In this document: positions 31,448 through 42,301 of the stretch, piece after piece
How positions within the stretch are numbered: position 1 is the stretch's first letter
Layout of the letters: each line of letters opens with the position of its first letter
Assembly (NCBI RefSeq): GCF_001761485.1
Contig: NC_090772.1
Span: 62,001 to 126,000 of the forward strand
DNA length: 64,000 bases
Direction of reading: 5' to 3'
Source of the DNA: Yarrowia lipolytica
Taxonomy: Eukaryota > Ascomycota > Dipodascomycetes > Dipodascales
Position numbers and translations under genes: made by a program
The notes under the pieces: model-generated
What the model was told of the DNA's origin: nothing
Seen by the model: only the letters and a program-made list of their open reading frames with translations
Database searches by the model: none

Positions 31448-32364
31448 ACACGCAAGGGAAAAATTACTACATCATTGTGAATCATGATGGGGACGATGGA
31501 TGAAGGGGCGTATTTAGTTCCGTAATGATCACTGGCTGAAGAATGTCTTGAGTGGAGACGACAAGAGAGAGTCAGCCAACAGACGGCGATCTTCTCAATT
31601 AGGTCTAAATTCCTGTCTGAGCCTTGGCTTTTGTTGGAATTCTCATGAACGGAAGAAGATGTTCCGAAGCCACAGTGTTATTCCTTGACAGTGGTCTCTG
31701 CTATCAGTGACCCAAGGTGACCGCTTTTTCGGTTTCGATCTATTCACCGCAGAAACACTCCTTGAAGGGTATACTGTCTTCAGATCTGATCAAAAGAAGC
31801 AGATACTCAAACAATAGAGAGCATGAGTGAATGAGTTTGGTTTTTTGGTGATGATAGGGAAGACGATTAACAAACAAAGCCAGAACAGACTGGGTCTTCA
31901 TCAAGGTACCGGGTGACGTGCCAGATGCACTGAGCTAGATAGATCCCTTTTACCACCTAGGCTGTACATTAGACACCGCCTAAGCTGTACCCTAGATCGC
32001 CTTGATAGCTTCTGGGCTCATACTTGAAAGAGTCGAGGACAAGTAGCCTTAGTCGAGTTGAACTGTCTCCGCGGTACTTCCACACAACACCGCAAACTGT
32101 GATACTAGAGACAGAGACAGTCTAGCAAATGAATATACTTGTAGACAGGTGGAGTTAGAACGTGGGTGGATCTGAGGTAGTTATTTCAGACCATAGGCTC
32201 TTGGTCAGGTAGTGAATTCATAATATGGTTATAGCTGAAGAGTTGTGCCATGATACGATCGAAGAGACTTTCAAGACAGGCGTCACCGCCCTGCGTGTAG
32301 CCTGTTAAACTAACGTGAACTCATATATTTCCATCAGAGTCTGTATGGTGAACTCAGGTACAGT
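31448..32364. other. gene-free stretch between two relics
   Basis: No intact ORF is seen. A few coding-like fragments on the minus strand may extend the relic at 30,751-31,447, but support is weak. Confidence 0.45.
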
Positions 32365-32756
32365 ATGTTATGTACCATCTACAAGTACTGCCCTCCTCAG
32401 TCTACCTTTTGCAACAGGTTTGGAGGCCTGAAGTTCAACACCAGAGAACAACTGCTCAGTACAGTCACCAGAGCAATGCTCATAAGCGTCCTTCTACTGG
32501 GAATTGCCCATGTGATCTGGTACGGAGTAAGAAGCACCATTCGGTCGCCTCAGCTCCAAAAGAAATCCCGGGACTTACTGGTCGGTCTCTCAATGCCAAA
32601 CCGTTGGCTACAGCAGTCGTCTTTGTCGGCGTAGTCTCTACCTCGACAAGGAAGTTCTCGTCTTCCATCTTCTTCAAGCTGTGGATGTTTTGCGGCCATT
32701 CTCATGAGTCCTCTGGTTTACTATTCTTCCAACAAATGAAGGTGAGGGCTCGCTAG
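32365..32756 (+). pseudogene. decayed membrane-protein gene, plus strand
   Basis: Protein-like stretches lie in successive frames of the plus strand: a polar start, a hydrophobic segment (AMLISVLLLGIAHVIWYG), a second one around PLATAVVFVGVVSTSTRKF, and a C-terminal hydrophobic piece (AAILMSPLVYYSS) before a stop. About two disruptions separate them. The first hydrophobic segment and the residues before it faintly resemble the relic on the minus strand at 31,187-31,300, so the two may be remains of related genes in opposite orientation. This is only a by-eye impression. Confidence 0.35.
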
Positions 32757-33039
32757 GTCCATTATTAGTCATATGTAGATTCACTGGACACCAGACTACA
32801 TTAATCGTCCCCCATCCTACCATACTGTAGAGAGTCATAACCGTTGATGATGTACTGCTAGGAGTAACACATTATCGTATTGACAGGTGTAACAAGTGCG
32901 ACTGCCAGCACAGTGGCAATCCCACAAGACTTCAGTACGTACGCAAATTTAGAAACCATGCGACGATCCGGTACACGATGGGTCCCTGGACCCTCTTGTG
33001 ATCTAAAATGGATATAATACATTCATCAATAAATACCAA

Positions 33040-33763
33040 TTACCAAGGGGTGGCGGCTGGGTTAGTTTTGTCAAACGAGAGAGTTTGGTGGTTGCTTCGA
33101 GTGTTGGTGAGGCACGGTAAACGCCAGATGAGAGAACACAACAGAAAGAAGCACGTTCCAACTGGAGTCACCTCAACATAAGGGATCCCAGGTGCACAGA
33201 ACAGAGTCAGATTAAAAAACACAGTCACACAACCAGAGTCGCTGAATAAGTCATGATACAGAGATACCCAAAGGTCGGAGATGTCGGAAGATAGGTCGGG
33301 TCAAGTCGAGTCCATGGTACTCCAAAGAGAACCATAACAAACCTACTTCCAGCCTACCATATCCCATCACTCCTCTGTGCACCCATCTGATTCACCATCC
33401 TGATTGTGTCAAGTCTTCCTTCTCTGTCACCATCCTGTTGGTGTCACATTCCCTTGTGTGTGACCACAGTCTCCAACATCGGTATCACGTCACCTAATCA
33501 AACCACGGCTAATCACTTGTGACCACACTGATCACACGTGATCGCTCGCGTGACAGGCAAACGCCAAATCACTTTTAATACTCACCCTGCTGAGTAGGCA
33601 ACAGGTTGAATCGCTTCTTGAGAGTGACTCGCTGTCGAGAGTACTTGTCGTCGGGAGAGAATCGGGCGGGGTGGGCGCTCTTGGTAATCTCGCCAGACTC
33701 GGTGGTCTTCTTGAGAGTATAGACCCGCTTGCCGTCGCTTCCAGTAGTGTACATAAGATGCAT
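33040..33763 (-). CDS. NOP10: H/ACA ribonucleoprotein subunit Nop10
   Basis: This encodes 64 residues in two exons, 33763-33586 (59 codons plus one base) and 33056-33040 (17 nt). The 529-bp intron has GTGAGTAT and CTAACCCAG. Nop10 is a core protein of box H/ACA snoRNPs that guide pseudouridylation and rRNA processing, bound to Cbf5/dyskerin. The signature [20 protein letters not shown] is intact, and the start MHLMYT is the family start. An in-frame ATG 17 codons upstream is ignored. If not spliced, the frame would end three residues after the donor (62 residues, ending GEY). With splicing the end is TQQAATPW at 64 residues, the same length as human NOP10, whose tail is TQQPRPVL. This favours the spliced form. 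Confidence 0.9.
33057..33585 (-). other. NOP10 intron (529 nt)
   Basis: The intron begins GTGAGTATTA and ends ACTAACCCAG. It is the longest of the four introns found in the window and sits next to a 17-nt last exon. It contains an imperfect direct repeat with the word CACCATCCTG (plus strand, near 33395 and 33430). No box C/D or H/ACA element could be identified with confidence. Confidence 0.75.
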
Positions 33764-34267
33764 TTTGAGGTGTTGTGTTGTGGTGAGATGGAGAGCTTTG
33801 ACAAGATTTTTCATGTACCAAAAAAAAATTGTCCCAGTGCGCAGAACCTTAACTTTATTGGAAGGTGAAGAAGATATTTGTAGATGTTACCGATGGGCTA
33901 CAAGAAGGGAGATAATGGAACTATGAGTAGATAATATGAAGGAGAAATCCCCAAGGTACGACCTGGTACTTTTAAAATATCAGTTGCATCTCTACAAGAA
34001 GACATACATTGAAACAACCGAAAATCACCCCAAAAAGAGATACTAATGTTAATAAAAGTACCCATATTTGCTTTAGAGATCATTTTAATTCCCATATATG
34101 TTGAACAAATCAATTTGAGTAGCTACTCACTCTACAGCTCTCTTTTGACTATTACCGTCCACTTCTAGATCACGTGACCTAAAACCTTAATGCCACACAC
34201 TTTCAAACTCTAAGCAGACGGTGCACAACATGACGAAACCACACTAACAACGCGACTCAACACAACA
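33764..34267. promoter_or_regulatory. divergent promoter region of NOP10 and DAD4
   Basis: The 504 bp between two divergent start codons must hold both promoters. A CACGTGA word (CGTG E-box like) lies near 34171. No other gene is seen. Confidence 0.5.
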
Positions 34268-34498
34268 ATGGAAAATCCCCACGAAAAGGACCAGTCCGAC
34301 GCTCTTGCGCGCATCATTTCTGGCGTTTCCAAGCTCAACTCGTCCATCGCACGCGTCAACGAGATCCAGGAAGAGGTCTATTCACGCAACCTTAACCTCT
34401 CGGTGGTGTCTGAAATCATGCAGAACTACCAGGCCTCGGTGGATTACTATTTGCGAGAAAGTGGAGCCATGAAAGAGCCGTTCAAGAACGATGATTAG
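34268..34498 (+). CDS. DAD4: DASH complex subunit Dad4
   Basis: The 76-residue protein belongs to the DASH/Dam1 ring complex that couples kinetochores to microtubule plus ends. It starts MENPHEKDQSDALARII, matching the conserved start of fungal Dad4 (MENPHE). It is mostly helical with a heptad pattern (coiled coil about residues 10-50), and has the conserved NYQASVDYYL segment near the end. Length is as expected (about 72). The ATG context is CAACAATGG. It is intronless. Confidence 0.92.
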   Translation: MENPHEKDQSDALARIISGVSKLNSSIARVNEIQEEVYSRNLNLSVVSEIMQNYQASVDYYLRESGAMKEPFKNDD

Positions 34499-34745
34499 CA
34501 GGTTTACGTGACCGACAGTATGGATGGCTGCGGCTGTTTCTTTAGTCAGCAAACATATGAGCTGTGTGCTGTACGGGTACAGTACTGCGGACGGCTACGG
34601 GGCAACCCAGTCACGTGGTATGTTGACTGTGAGATGCGGTTCTGGCTACTTTCTCTGCGACGTGATTCTTTTACCGCATATGTATTTATATTTATTGATC
34701 TAATGACATCAGTTGTGATTATGTGGAGTACCATACCATATCAAC

Positions 34746-34839
34746 GCAAGAACGGCACAATAACAGCACAAGAACGGCCCAAGAACGGCCCAAGAACGGC
34801 ACAAGAACGGCACAAGAACGGCCAAGAACGGCCAAGAAG
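34746..34839. repeat. 10-bp tandem repeat (CAAGAACGGC)
   Basis: The word AAGAACGGC with short variable ends recurs about eight to nine times. Confidence 0.88.
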
Positions 34840-37800
34840 GACATTGTACTCGTACAGTAACAATAACATATATTACCAGCATTGCAAGGTAATATTCTAG
34901 CGACAAGAGGTACTTTGCTTTACTGTATGTACTTACACTACATGTTTTACCCACACGAGTTCGATACAGTTATACAATCTACTGTAAAGTACTGTACTGT
35001 AAATTCCAAGTAAATTGTCAACTATGAATTCACGACTGTGTCCGAGGAAACTACGAGAATACAGAATATCATTAGTCTAGGTGGCATTATTATTATGAAT
35101 CATTTGAAATTGTCTAATAAAGCCATTAATTGGCTAAACAAGCCAAGTCTCTTGCCATTCTGAACTTCCTCAGCGAGACTTCTCTTACTTCTCCTGAATA
35201 GTACGCTCAATTAGCTTCAAGTAAACGACAACAGTAAACTCTACAATCTCAGACGAGGTTGTACAAGAAGCTCCAAAATGCGCATGAGACACAGTCTCCG
35301 AGGGCCAGAAGGAACGAATGGCACTCATGTGGATTGGACTGGTCCACTTCGGCGGACATGAAGATGAGCATTACATAATCGGGTCCAATAGATAATCGGG
35401 TCCGATACATTCGGCTCCTCTTGGACCTCCCAAAAGCAACTTCCAAAACTCAAGCTCCAAGATGAAAGAGAAAATTACCAGTCTTTCAAGTCATACTCGT
35501 AACCTGTCGCTAATAATCTAAGGGTGTTTAAAGCGCTTTGCAGCTCCTCCAGAATCCGGGTCCATTGCTCCTAATGAGATGCAGCAAGCGGACACTTCTC
35601 CGGCACCGAACCACCTGTGCATGAGTTGGAATTCTATTTTTAGCTTGGCGCTAAAGCAGCCATGATAAGTATCTGTTGAATGGGTGAGTACTGGATTTAG
35701 CGACTCCACTGTTACGAGCGGTTACAATAGATATAAGTATTTGCTATGAATGGATGTATTGGTATAAAAAGATGTATTGGTTATGAGTTGAATCATGCGG
35801 GGTTTCATTGGTGCTCGCCTATTTTTTTCGATTGCAAAAAAGCAAGGCTGTGATCCTTCCATCACATGTGTCTCACTGGATGGTACCGTATTTTACAGTT
35901 GTTTTGAGCGCCACTTTGAAGGGACGCCAGTAAAAAGGCATAAAAACGCAACAAATACAAGTACCGTATCAGTGTCCATTATATCGGCCTAATTATATGT
36001 ATTTGGGGATTTTTTCGGATTTAAAATACCCCCATTTGACACCCTTTGGGGGCTCCCATACCCTCCCCACACAAGCTTTGCCCAGACCAATGATAACAAG
36101 TGAGTGGGTCTGACACAACAGATGCCAAGAGCCAAGATATGAAGGGTGCCAAAGTTAGATAAAAGGGTCTAGATTCTGTCTATGGGGTATGAGAAATAGG
36201 AAGACCGTCTTGGGACGGATATAATAGCGAATTTTCACGCCGTCTCCAAACATAAAGACCTGGAAATCCTACACCTCGGCTCCATGCAGTGTCTCCCACA
36301 CGGCTTGGAAAGTTTTCGATAAGGTGACAAGTTGGGCGGTTGAAAAGAGACTCGGTCGGGTGGGGTGATGAGACAATGCCGGTAGTGAGGCTAAAGAGAC
36401 CATGTATCGATAGCACAAGATTTTACTTAGAGATGGAAGATCTGAGCACCCTCTCTTTCTGTGGGCATCGGAGCTCGCCCCGGGGGTTGTACTGTGGTTA
36501 GAGATGCTGCTCTTTTTATAGTGCCTGCCGCAGATTCGGCTAATATGCTTGTAGCTTAACGCAAAAGCGGTTTTTTATATTTTGGTGGGAAAGGGGCGTC
36601 TAAAAATCGATGTCGAGGAGATATCGGGACAGAAAAGGCACGAGTGGGAATGGGGGAGTCGGGGGAGTACTGTGAAATTGACCGTTTGGTTCTCCGACAA
36701 TTATTGGGCGAGCTGAGTAGATGCCCGTACAGTGATGGATCTAGCAGGCAAAGTGCGCACAGGAATCAACGGGAGCATCTTAAGGACACTAACCGAAGAG
36801 CTTCAAAGGCCGCAGTTTGTAGATGGAATGAAAGGACAGTTGAGAATACAGTTCGAGTACAAGTGCAGTATGTCGAGTCCATCATTAGTTTCTGAATGAC
36901 ATGCTACAGTAAGTACACTGTACATACTTTTACCGGTACTGTACTCGCTTAGGGGACCTTTTTGAAGTTCAAAGGTATTACGAGCGCCATTGCCGAAGAC
37001 CAAAATGATCAACTAACAATATGTTGAATCTACAATCCCTCAGTATTGATAGACTCATCCCTCCATAGCTATGATAATCGGGTTTCACAGCCAGATGATG
37101 TGCATGCAGCTATGCGTTCTATGCAGTCACCGAGACAGGGCTTAAACCGGACGTGGAAGTTCAGAGCAAGTCGAATGTGATTTTAAACAGTCAGTGTTTG
37201 TGTTTGAACTTGTCAAAGTCCATTTTTTTTTGACGCTCTCAGGCCCCTGTTATACATACACTCCTGTCTTCATGTCTATATAGCACAGCCGATGGAAGGT
37301 TAATAATAAGCGAGGTCGTAACTCTACTGTTCTGGGCTTGAATTGAGCGGGGGAAAACGCAGGATATATAAACAAGCAAGAACGGTCTCCAAAATGAATA
37401 TCTAACATGTGGAGACCGTTCGTCTATGTAGTCAAACCACAGACCCTCTCCCCAAGATGATATGCACCGCCATGCATGGTTGCTTGTGTTGCGACAAATA
37501 AGCTTCGGGCTATTTTTTTAAGCTCCCAAATAAAGTTCCACTTGCTTGGATATATGGGATCTTCTTCGCACTTGTTGTCATCACGAAAAGGAGTCGCTTA
37601 GCTACCAAACAACCACAGGAGGAGTCGGTCACACAGCGCGAGAACACCCAGACAGGAGGCCATACGACAGCCAAGATCTCTCTCAAGCGACACAGACGCA
37701 ATCACAAACCGAACACAAACAGTTTGGAGCACAAACGCAATCGACAAAACATAGTCATAAGAACAACAACGACTTGTTCAGAGACTCCGCCACTGACATC

Positions 37801-37850
37801 CACTGCATCAAGTGACATAGATACCCTATCACTGTACACCCCGTTCACGA

Positions 37851-37920
37851 CACAGTCACCGTCACAGTAACAGTAACAGTCACAGGCACAGTCACAGTCA
37901 CAGTCACAGTCACACACACA
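37851..37920. repeat. hexanucleotide repeat CAGTCA/CAGTAA before NHA1
   Basis: About ten ACAGTC or ACAGTA units lie 40-110 bp upstream of the antiporter start codon, probably inside its promoter or 5' leader. Confidence 0.88.
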
Positions 37921-37958
37921 CCTTTTGCACCACACAACTATCTACATAACACATAACC

Positions 37959-40520
37959 ATGGGTTGGGACCAGCTGGGTATCGATGACGCCCATCTGGCG
38001 TACGCCATCATCGGAACCTTCACCATGATCTTCTCGGTGGTGTCGCTGTTCGTCAAGGAAAAGCTCTACATTGGTGAAGCGACCGTTGCCACCCTCTGTG
38101 GTCTCATTGTCGGCCCCCATTGTCTCAAATGGTTCACTCCTGACACTTGGGGAAACACCGACTACATCACCCTAGAACTCAGTAGAGTCTGTCTGGTCAT
38201 CCAGATCTTCGCCGTCGCTGTCGAGTTGCCCAAAAAGTACATTTGGAAACACGCACTGTCGGTCTTCTATTTATTGTTCCCCATCATGGCCTTTGGATGG
38301 CTCATTTCGTCGCTCTTCATCTGGGCGCTCATCAAGGACCTGCGGTGGAAGGAGGGTCTCGTCATGGCCGCTTGTATTACTGCCACCGACCCCGTTCTGG
38401 CCTCTGCCGTTGTCGGTAAGGGACGCTTCTCTCAGCGACTGCCTACCCATTTGCGAAACCTGCTCTCTGCCGAATCCGGATGTAACGACGGTATGGCCTT
38501 CCCCTTCACCTTCATCTCCCTCAACCTGATTCTGCATTACGGTAACGCTGGCGAAATTTGCAAGGAGTTCTTTGTCATCACCGTTCTCTACGAGTGTATG
38601 ACTGGTATCTGTCTCGGTATTGTAATTGGATGGGGAGGACGAATCCTGATCAAGTTTGCCGAGAGCCGCAATCTCATTGACCGAGAGTCATTTCTGGCCT
38701 TTTATCTGGTCCTGGCTCTCATGTGCGCTGGTTTCGGTACGATTATCGGTGTCGATGATCTCCTGGCAGCTTTTGCTGCTGGCACAGCCTTCTCCTGGGA
38801 CGGCTGGTTCGCCAAGGAGACTGAGGAGAGTCACGTTTCCAACGTCATTGATCTGTTGCTCAACACATCCTTCTTCGTCTACTTTGGCTCTGTTGTGCCG
38901 TGGGCAGACTTCAACAACAAGGAAATCGGCCTCGATGTCTGGCGACTCGTTGTGATTGCTGTTCTGATTCTGCTTTTCCGACGAATTCCTGCAATGCTTA
39001 TTCTCTCACCACTGGTGCCCGATATTCGAAACTGGCGTGAGGCTCTCTTCTGTGGCCATTTCGGTCCCATTGGCGTCGGTGCGGTTTACATGAGTTTGAT
39101 TGCCCGAGCCGAGCTTGAATCTGGAACCCCCTCGCCTCGCCGAAAAGAGGACTGGCCAAAAGAAGGACAACCAAACTGGCTAGCGGTGCAAACTATCTGG
39201 CCAGTATGTACGTTTCTCATCATTTCATCCATTGTGGTCCATGGTTCGTCTCTCTTTGTTTTCTTCCTCGGTAAGCATGTGTCAAACCTGTCCATCACCA
39301 TCAACTCCACCACCACTGCTGGCGATGAAAGTCACATGTGGATCTCGCGTCTTCCCGGTATTGGCGACAATGGCCGAACGATTTCCATCTCTCGAGTTGA
39401 CACCAGGGAGCCCGGTATGATTACCTTTGGAGAAAAGAAGAGGCTGGCCAAGCAACGAGAGCGAGAGGCTCAGACGGAGAAGCATGGCGATGAGGCCAAC
39501 ATTTCGTCCGAGTCTACCGCCAAGCAGCGAAAGCCCCGACGACGAATGTCCAAGGATCCTCCCGTCAACCAGCCTCTTTCTCTTGGCCAGGGACGGGGAC
39601 GAGAGCATATCGACACGTTTGTGGAGGGCGATCACGTTATTCAAGAAAATGATGACGGTGATATCGTCGCCGAGTACGATCAGGAGAAGGCTGGAAGCAG
39701 TTCTGGCACAGACGGCGACGACCAGAGTCCCCATATCACCGACCGAAGACATTCGCATCCCCATAACGTGGCGGCTGGTGGACACCACCATCTGCACCAC
39801 GAGAGGGTCAAGGCCGTGGCTTACAAGATTGACGACGAACTGATTGTCGAGAACGAGGATGGTGATATTCTGAAGCGGTACAAGATCCGACAGAAGGGCC
39901 ACGGACCTGACTCACCCAACGAGGAGTTTGTCACTCCCAAGCACGAGGGCGGTGTCACCAAGTTCTTCGACAGAATCTTCCACAAGAACTTCCAGGACAT
40001 CAAGGACATTCACAAGGACAAAGCTCCAGCGACAGACTTTGTGGATCTGGAGAAGAACGAGCCTCTGGACGTTGCTCTGGCCCGAGACGGTATTTTGAGC
40101 GGCGTGGAAGACCATCCTTCCGAGGGTGCTGTTCAAGGTACCACCACCATTTTGCATCCCACTCACACCCCCTGCAATGATGAGGTGTGTCTGGACGACC
40201 CTCTTCAACGGGCCACCATTGTGGAGGGTTCCCTGGAACGTCAGGACACTTCTCGATCACGACGCAGCAGCCGGGGCTCGCTCACGTCGTTCCGACTGGG
40301 ACGACGGGACTCCAAGGACGGGACTCCTACCCCTGGTCCCTCAGAGTCCGACATTCCTGAAGAGACTCCTGCCGAGAAGCGGCGACGAATGAGTGCTCTG
40401 GGTCTAGGCAACTCTGCCAAGGACGACGATGATGAGGAGGAGCAGACTGTTGTGCATCCCATTCGGGAGGATGAGGAGGACGCTCCTCGGATTATGTGGG
40501 GCGATACGGTGAGAGGATAG
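37959..40520 (+). CDS. NHA1: plasma-membrane Na+/H+ (K+/H+) antiporter, Nha1/Cnh1/Sod2 type
   Basis: The 853-residue protein exports Na+ and K+ in exchange for protons, giving salt tolerance and pH/volume control. The N-terminal half (about 1-430) has 12-13 membrane segments of the CPA1 fold. Conserved motifs include TATDPVLAS (Asp144) and SAESGCNDGMAFPF with the Asn176-Asp177 pair of the ion-binding site. FGPIGVGAVY is also present. Directly after the last membrane segment comes the conserved cytosolic region HVSNLSITI. The tail (about 430-853) is long, acidic and basic by turns, with a His-rich stretch (HHHLHHERVKAV), as in fungal Nha1 (985 in yeast). It is intronless with ATG context AACCATGGG. 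With the SAT4/HAL4 kinase at 62 kb, the window holds two genes of cation homeostasis. Confidence 0.95.
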   Translation: MGWDQLGIDDAHLAYAIIGTFTMIFSVVSLFVKEKLYIGEATVATLCGLIVGPHCLKWFTPDTWGNTDYITLELSRVCLVIQIFAVAVELPKKYIWKHALSVFYLLFPIMAFGWLISSLFIWALIKDLRWKEGLVMAACITATDPVLASAVVGKGRFSQRLPTHLRNLLSAESGCNDGMAFPFTFISLNLILHYGNAGEICKEFFVITVLYECMTGICLGIVIGWGGRILIKFAESRNLIDRESFLAFYLVLALMCAGFGTIIGVDDLLAAFAAGTAFSWDGWFAKETEESHVSNVIDLLLNTSFFVYFGSVVPWADFNNKEIGLDVWRLVVIAVLILLFRRIPAMLILSPLVPDIRNWREALFCGHFGPIGVGAVYMSLIARAELESGTPSPRRKEDWPKEGQPNWLAVQTIWPVCTFLIISSIVVHGSSLFVFFLGKHVSNLSITINSTTTAGDESHMWISRLPGIGDNGRTISISRVDTREPGMITFGEKKRLAKQREREAQTEKHGDEANISSESTAKQRKPRRRMSKDPPVNQPLSLGQGRGREHIDTFVEGDHVIQENDDGDIVAEYDQEKAGSSSGTDGDDQSPHITDRRHSHPHNVAAGGHHHLHHERVKAVAYKIDDELIVENEDGDILKRYKIRQKGHGPDSPNEEFVTPKHEGGVTKFFDRIFHKNFQDIKDIHKDKAPATDFVDLEKNEPLDVALARDGILSGVEDHPSEGAVQGTTTILHPTHTPCNDEVCLDDPLQRATIVEGSLERQDTSRSRRSSRGSLTSFRLGRRDSKDGTPTPGPSESDIPEETPAEKRRRMSALGLGNSAKDDDDEEEQTVVHPIREDEEDAPRIMWGDTVRG

Positions 40521-40877
40521 ACTGTTTGAAAACCACGATCACTACAGAAAAAAAAGTATAGATGTTCTAGTACATTGCAATGTTTTATTAGTAATTGAAT
40601 TAACACACCAAGCATGTTGGAGTGCTAGCGAATCGTAGGCATTCACTGAACTGTCTGAATACGAGACGTGGCAGACATCGCAGCTGCTTGTCTTTAACCA
40701 ATAGCCTAACTAGAAGTGACTCCATGTGTTTGATCTGAGGGCGGTTGACCTCCAGAGTTTTACTGAGAATGAAAACTGAAGAATGTATATAAATAATGAG
40801 AGGAATGAGAGTATTACAATGTGGACTTGGGGTTCTGCGTCTGTTCTGGGAGTCATCTGTGATCAATTAAAAAAGAC

Positions 40878-41206
40878 TTTTTTTCTGCATATACATTCAT
40901 TTAATTATAACTTTGCTTTGAAAGAATGACCTTGAAATGAATGTACTGTACTGGAACTGGAACATTTACAACAGTTCAACTCCTTTCAACTATATTTCTA
41001 GACGCTCTAATGTCCTACTTGACTCGTTCTCAAGCAGGAAAGCAGGTATCAGAATAATTAAAAAGTATTTAAAGAAATAAAATGAAGAAGACCGCCTCTT
41101 CACCTCTAATAACCGAGCAGTTTTAATAATATCTCTACAGTTTTTTTTTTCTTCTGCATATACATTCATTTAATTATAACTTTGCTGTGAAAGAATAACC
41201 TTTGAA
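40878..41206. repeat. direct duplication of about 55 bp, copies 270 bp apart
   Basis: The segment with TCTGCATATACATTCATTTA followed by ATTATAACTTTGCT and GTGAAAGAAT-like sequence occurs at 40878-40936 and again at 41151-41206. The copies differ at only a few positions. Each is preceded by a T tract. Confidence 0.85.
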
Positions 41207-41630
41207 CAGTAGCTTGTCGGTGGTGTTGGCCCCGGTGTCTACCACGTTAACTCTTTAGTAGAGCATACTTGGCAGATAATTTAGGAATATAAACTGCGGT
41301 TCACAGTTGACAATGCCCGAAATATCATTGAAATAATGTGTATTGAAGATATCCAACTCGACATCTATAAATTACACTAAAATATGTTTCAAAACACTGA
41401 AATATGTCTCATAATACTGAAATATATCTCATAACAGATTTTAGTATAGCTCACAAACACCTCTGGAAACCTGATTTTCGGTGCTGAAGCGTGTCACTTT
41501 TAGTGGTCGTTGCACTTGCAAAATACTTGAACCCCAACAAAACTTTGCAGGCTTGAATCCACAACATATGCAGAAAAAAAAAAAAAAAAAACAGTAACTC
41601 CTTTCACCTTCTGGTTCTGAGTCAGAAATT

Positions 41631-41945
41631 TGAAATATATACTAAGCTATATACTGTAGAAAATATATAACTACGCTATATAAAAATATATATAAGCTAT
41701 ATAAAATATATACTAAGGTTATATAAAATATATACTCAGCTATATAAAAATATATACTAAGCTATATAGGAAATATATACCCAAGCTATAAAAAAAATAC
41801 ATAACTAAGCTATATAGAAATATATTACAAAAATATAATAGAAATATATACAAAATTATATAGAAATATATACAAAAATATATATAAAAATATATACAAA
41901 AAAAATATAGAAAAATATTACAAGACTACATAAGAATATATAATC
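41631..41945. repeat. AT-rich tandem array (AAATATATAC-TAAGCTATATA)
   Basis: Units of about 20-26 bp made of TATATAC and AAGCTATATA words recur more than ten times and decay toward the right end. The array is more than 85 per cent A+T by eye. It is flanked on the right by the promoter of the zinc-module protein. Confidence 0.85.
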
Positions 41946-42301
41946 CCTCGTCACTCAATTGAACCACCCAGAGCCCCCACAAATTCGCCCAACTCCCCCA
42001 CCTATGTTCAGTTGTCGGAATTAGATTCACTCTCACTGCTCGTTATGCAGCAGTAAATGACGGAGACAGGGAGCCGAAATACCTAGGGAACAATTGGGGA
42101 CACAAAACCACAGTCATTTGACGTAATGTTGGAGTGGGACACAAAAAAACTCCATATATATCTCCTCCTAATGCCTCCTTTCATCTTTCCTTAATCTACA
42201 CCGACTAATGGAAGTGTGACTCTCCTGTTATCAGATTGAGTTTGTATATTTTTCCTATAGGCACTGCCTTACAAGTGTCGCTCGACCCATCACGACGCCA
42301 T

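Larger units (their letters stand above)
34499..37958. other. long intergenic stretch, no gene seen
   Basis: This is 3.5 kb between DAD4 and the antiporter. Only short, overlapping ORFs are present. It includes two tandem repeats (34746-34839 and 37851-37920). The last 500 bp is the promoter and leader of NHA1. A stretch near 35950-36120 has the T-rich, gene-poor appearance of old intergenic DNA. Confidence 0.5.
40521..42301. other. AT-rich intergenic stretch with repeats
   Basis: This 1.8-kb stretch is strongly AT-rich. It contains a duplicated segment of about 55 bp, a poly(A) run of about 19 bases near 41573-41592, and a 300-bp array of ATATATAC/CTATATAAA units. No gene is seen. The last 150 bp has CT-rich and TATATATC words and is the promoter of the zinc-module gene. 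Confidence 0.6.

Noticed and set aside
31728-31742. GATCGAAACC on the minus strand, identical to the tRNA B box
   Set aside because: No acceptor stem, A box or terminator is found around it.
42236-42301. Longer start of the zinc-module protein
   Set aside because: The frame begins with TTG, not ATG. The first ATG is 42302.
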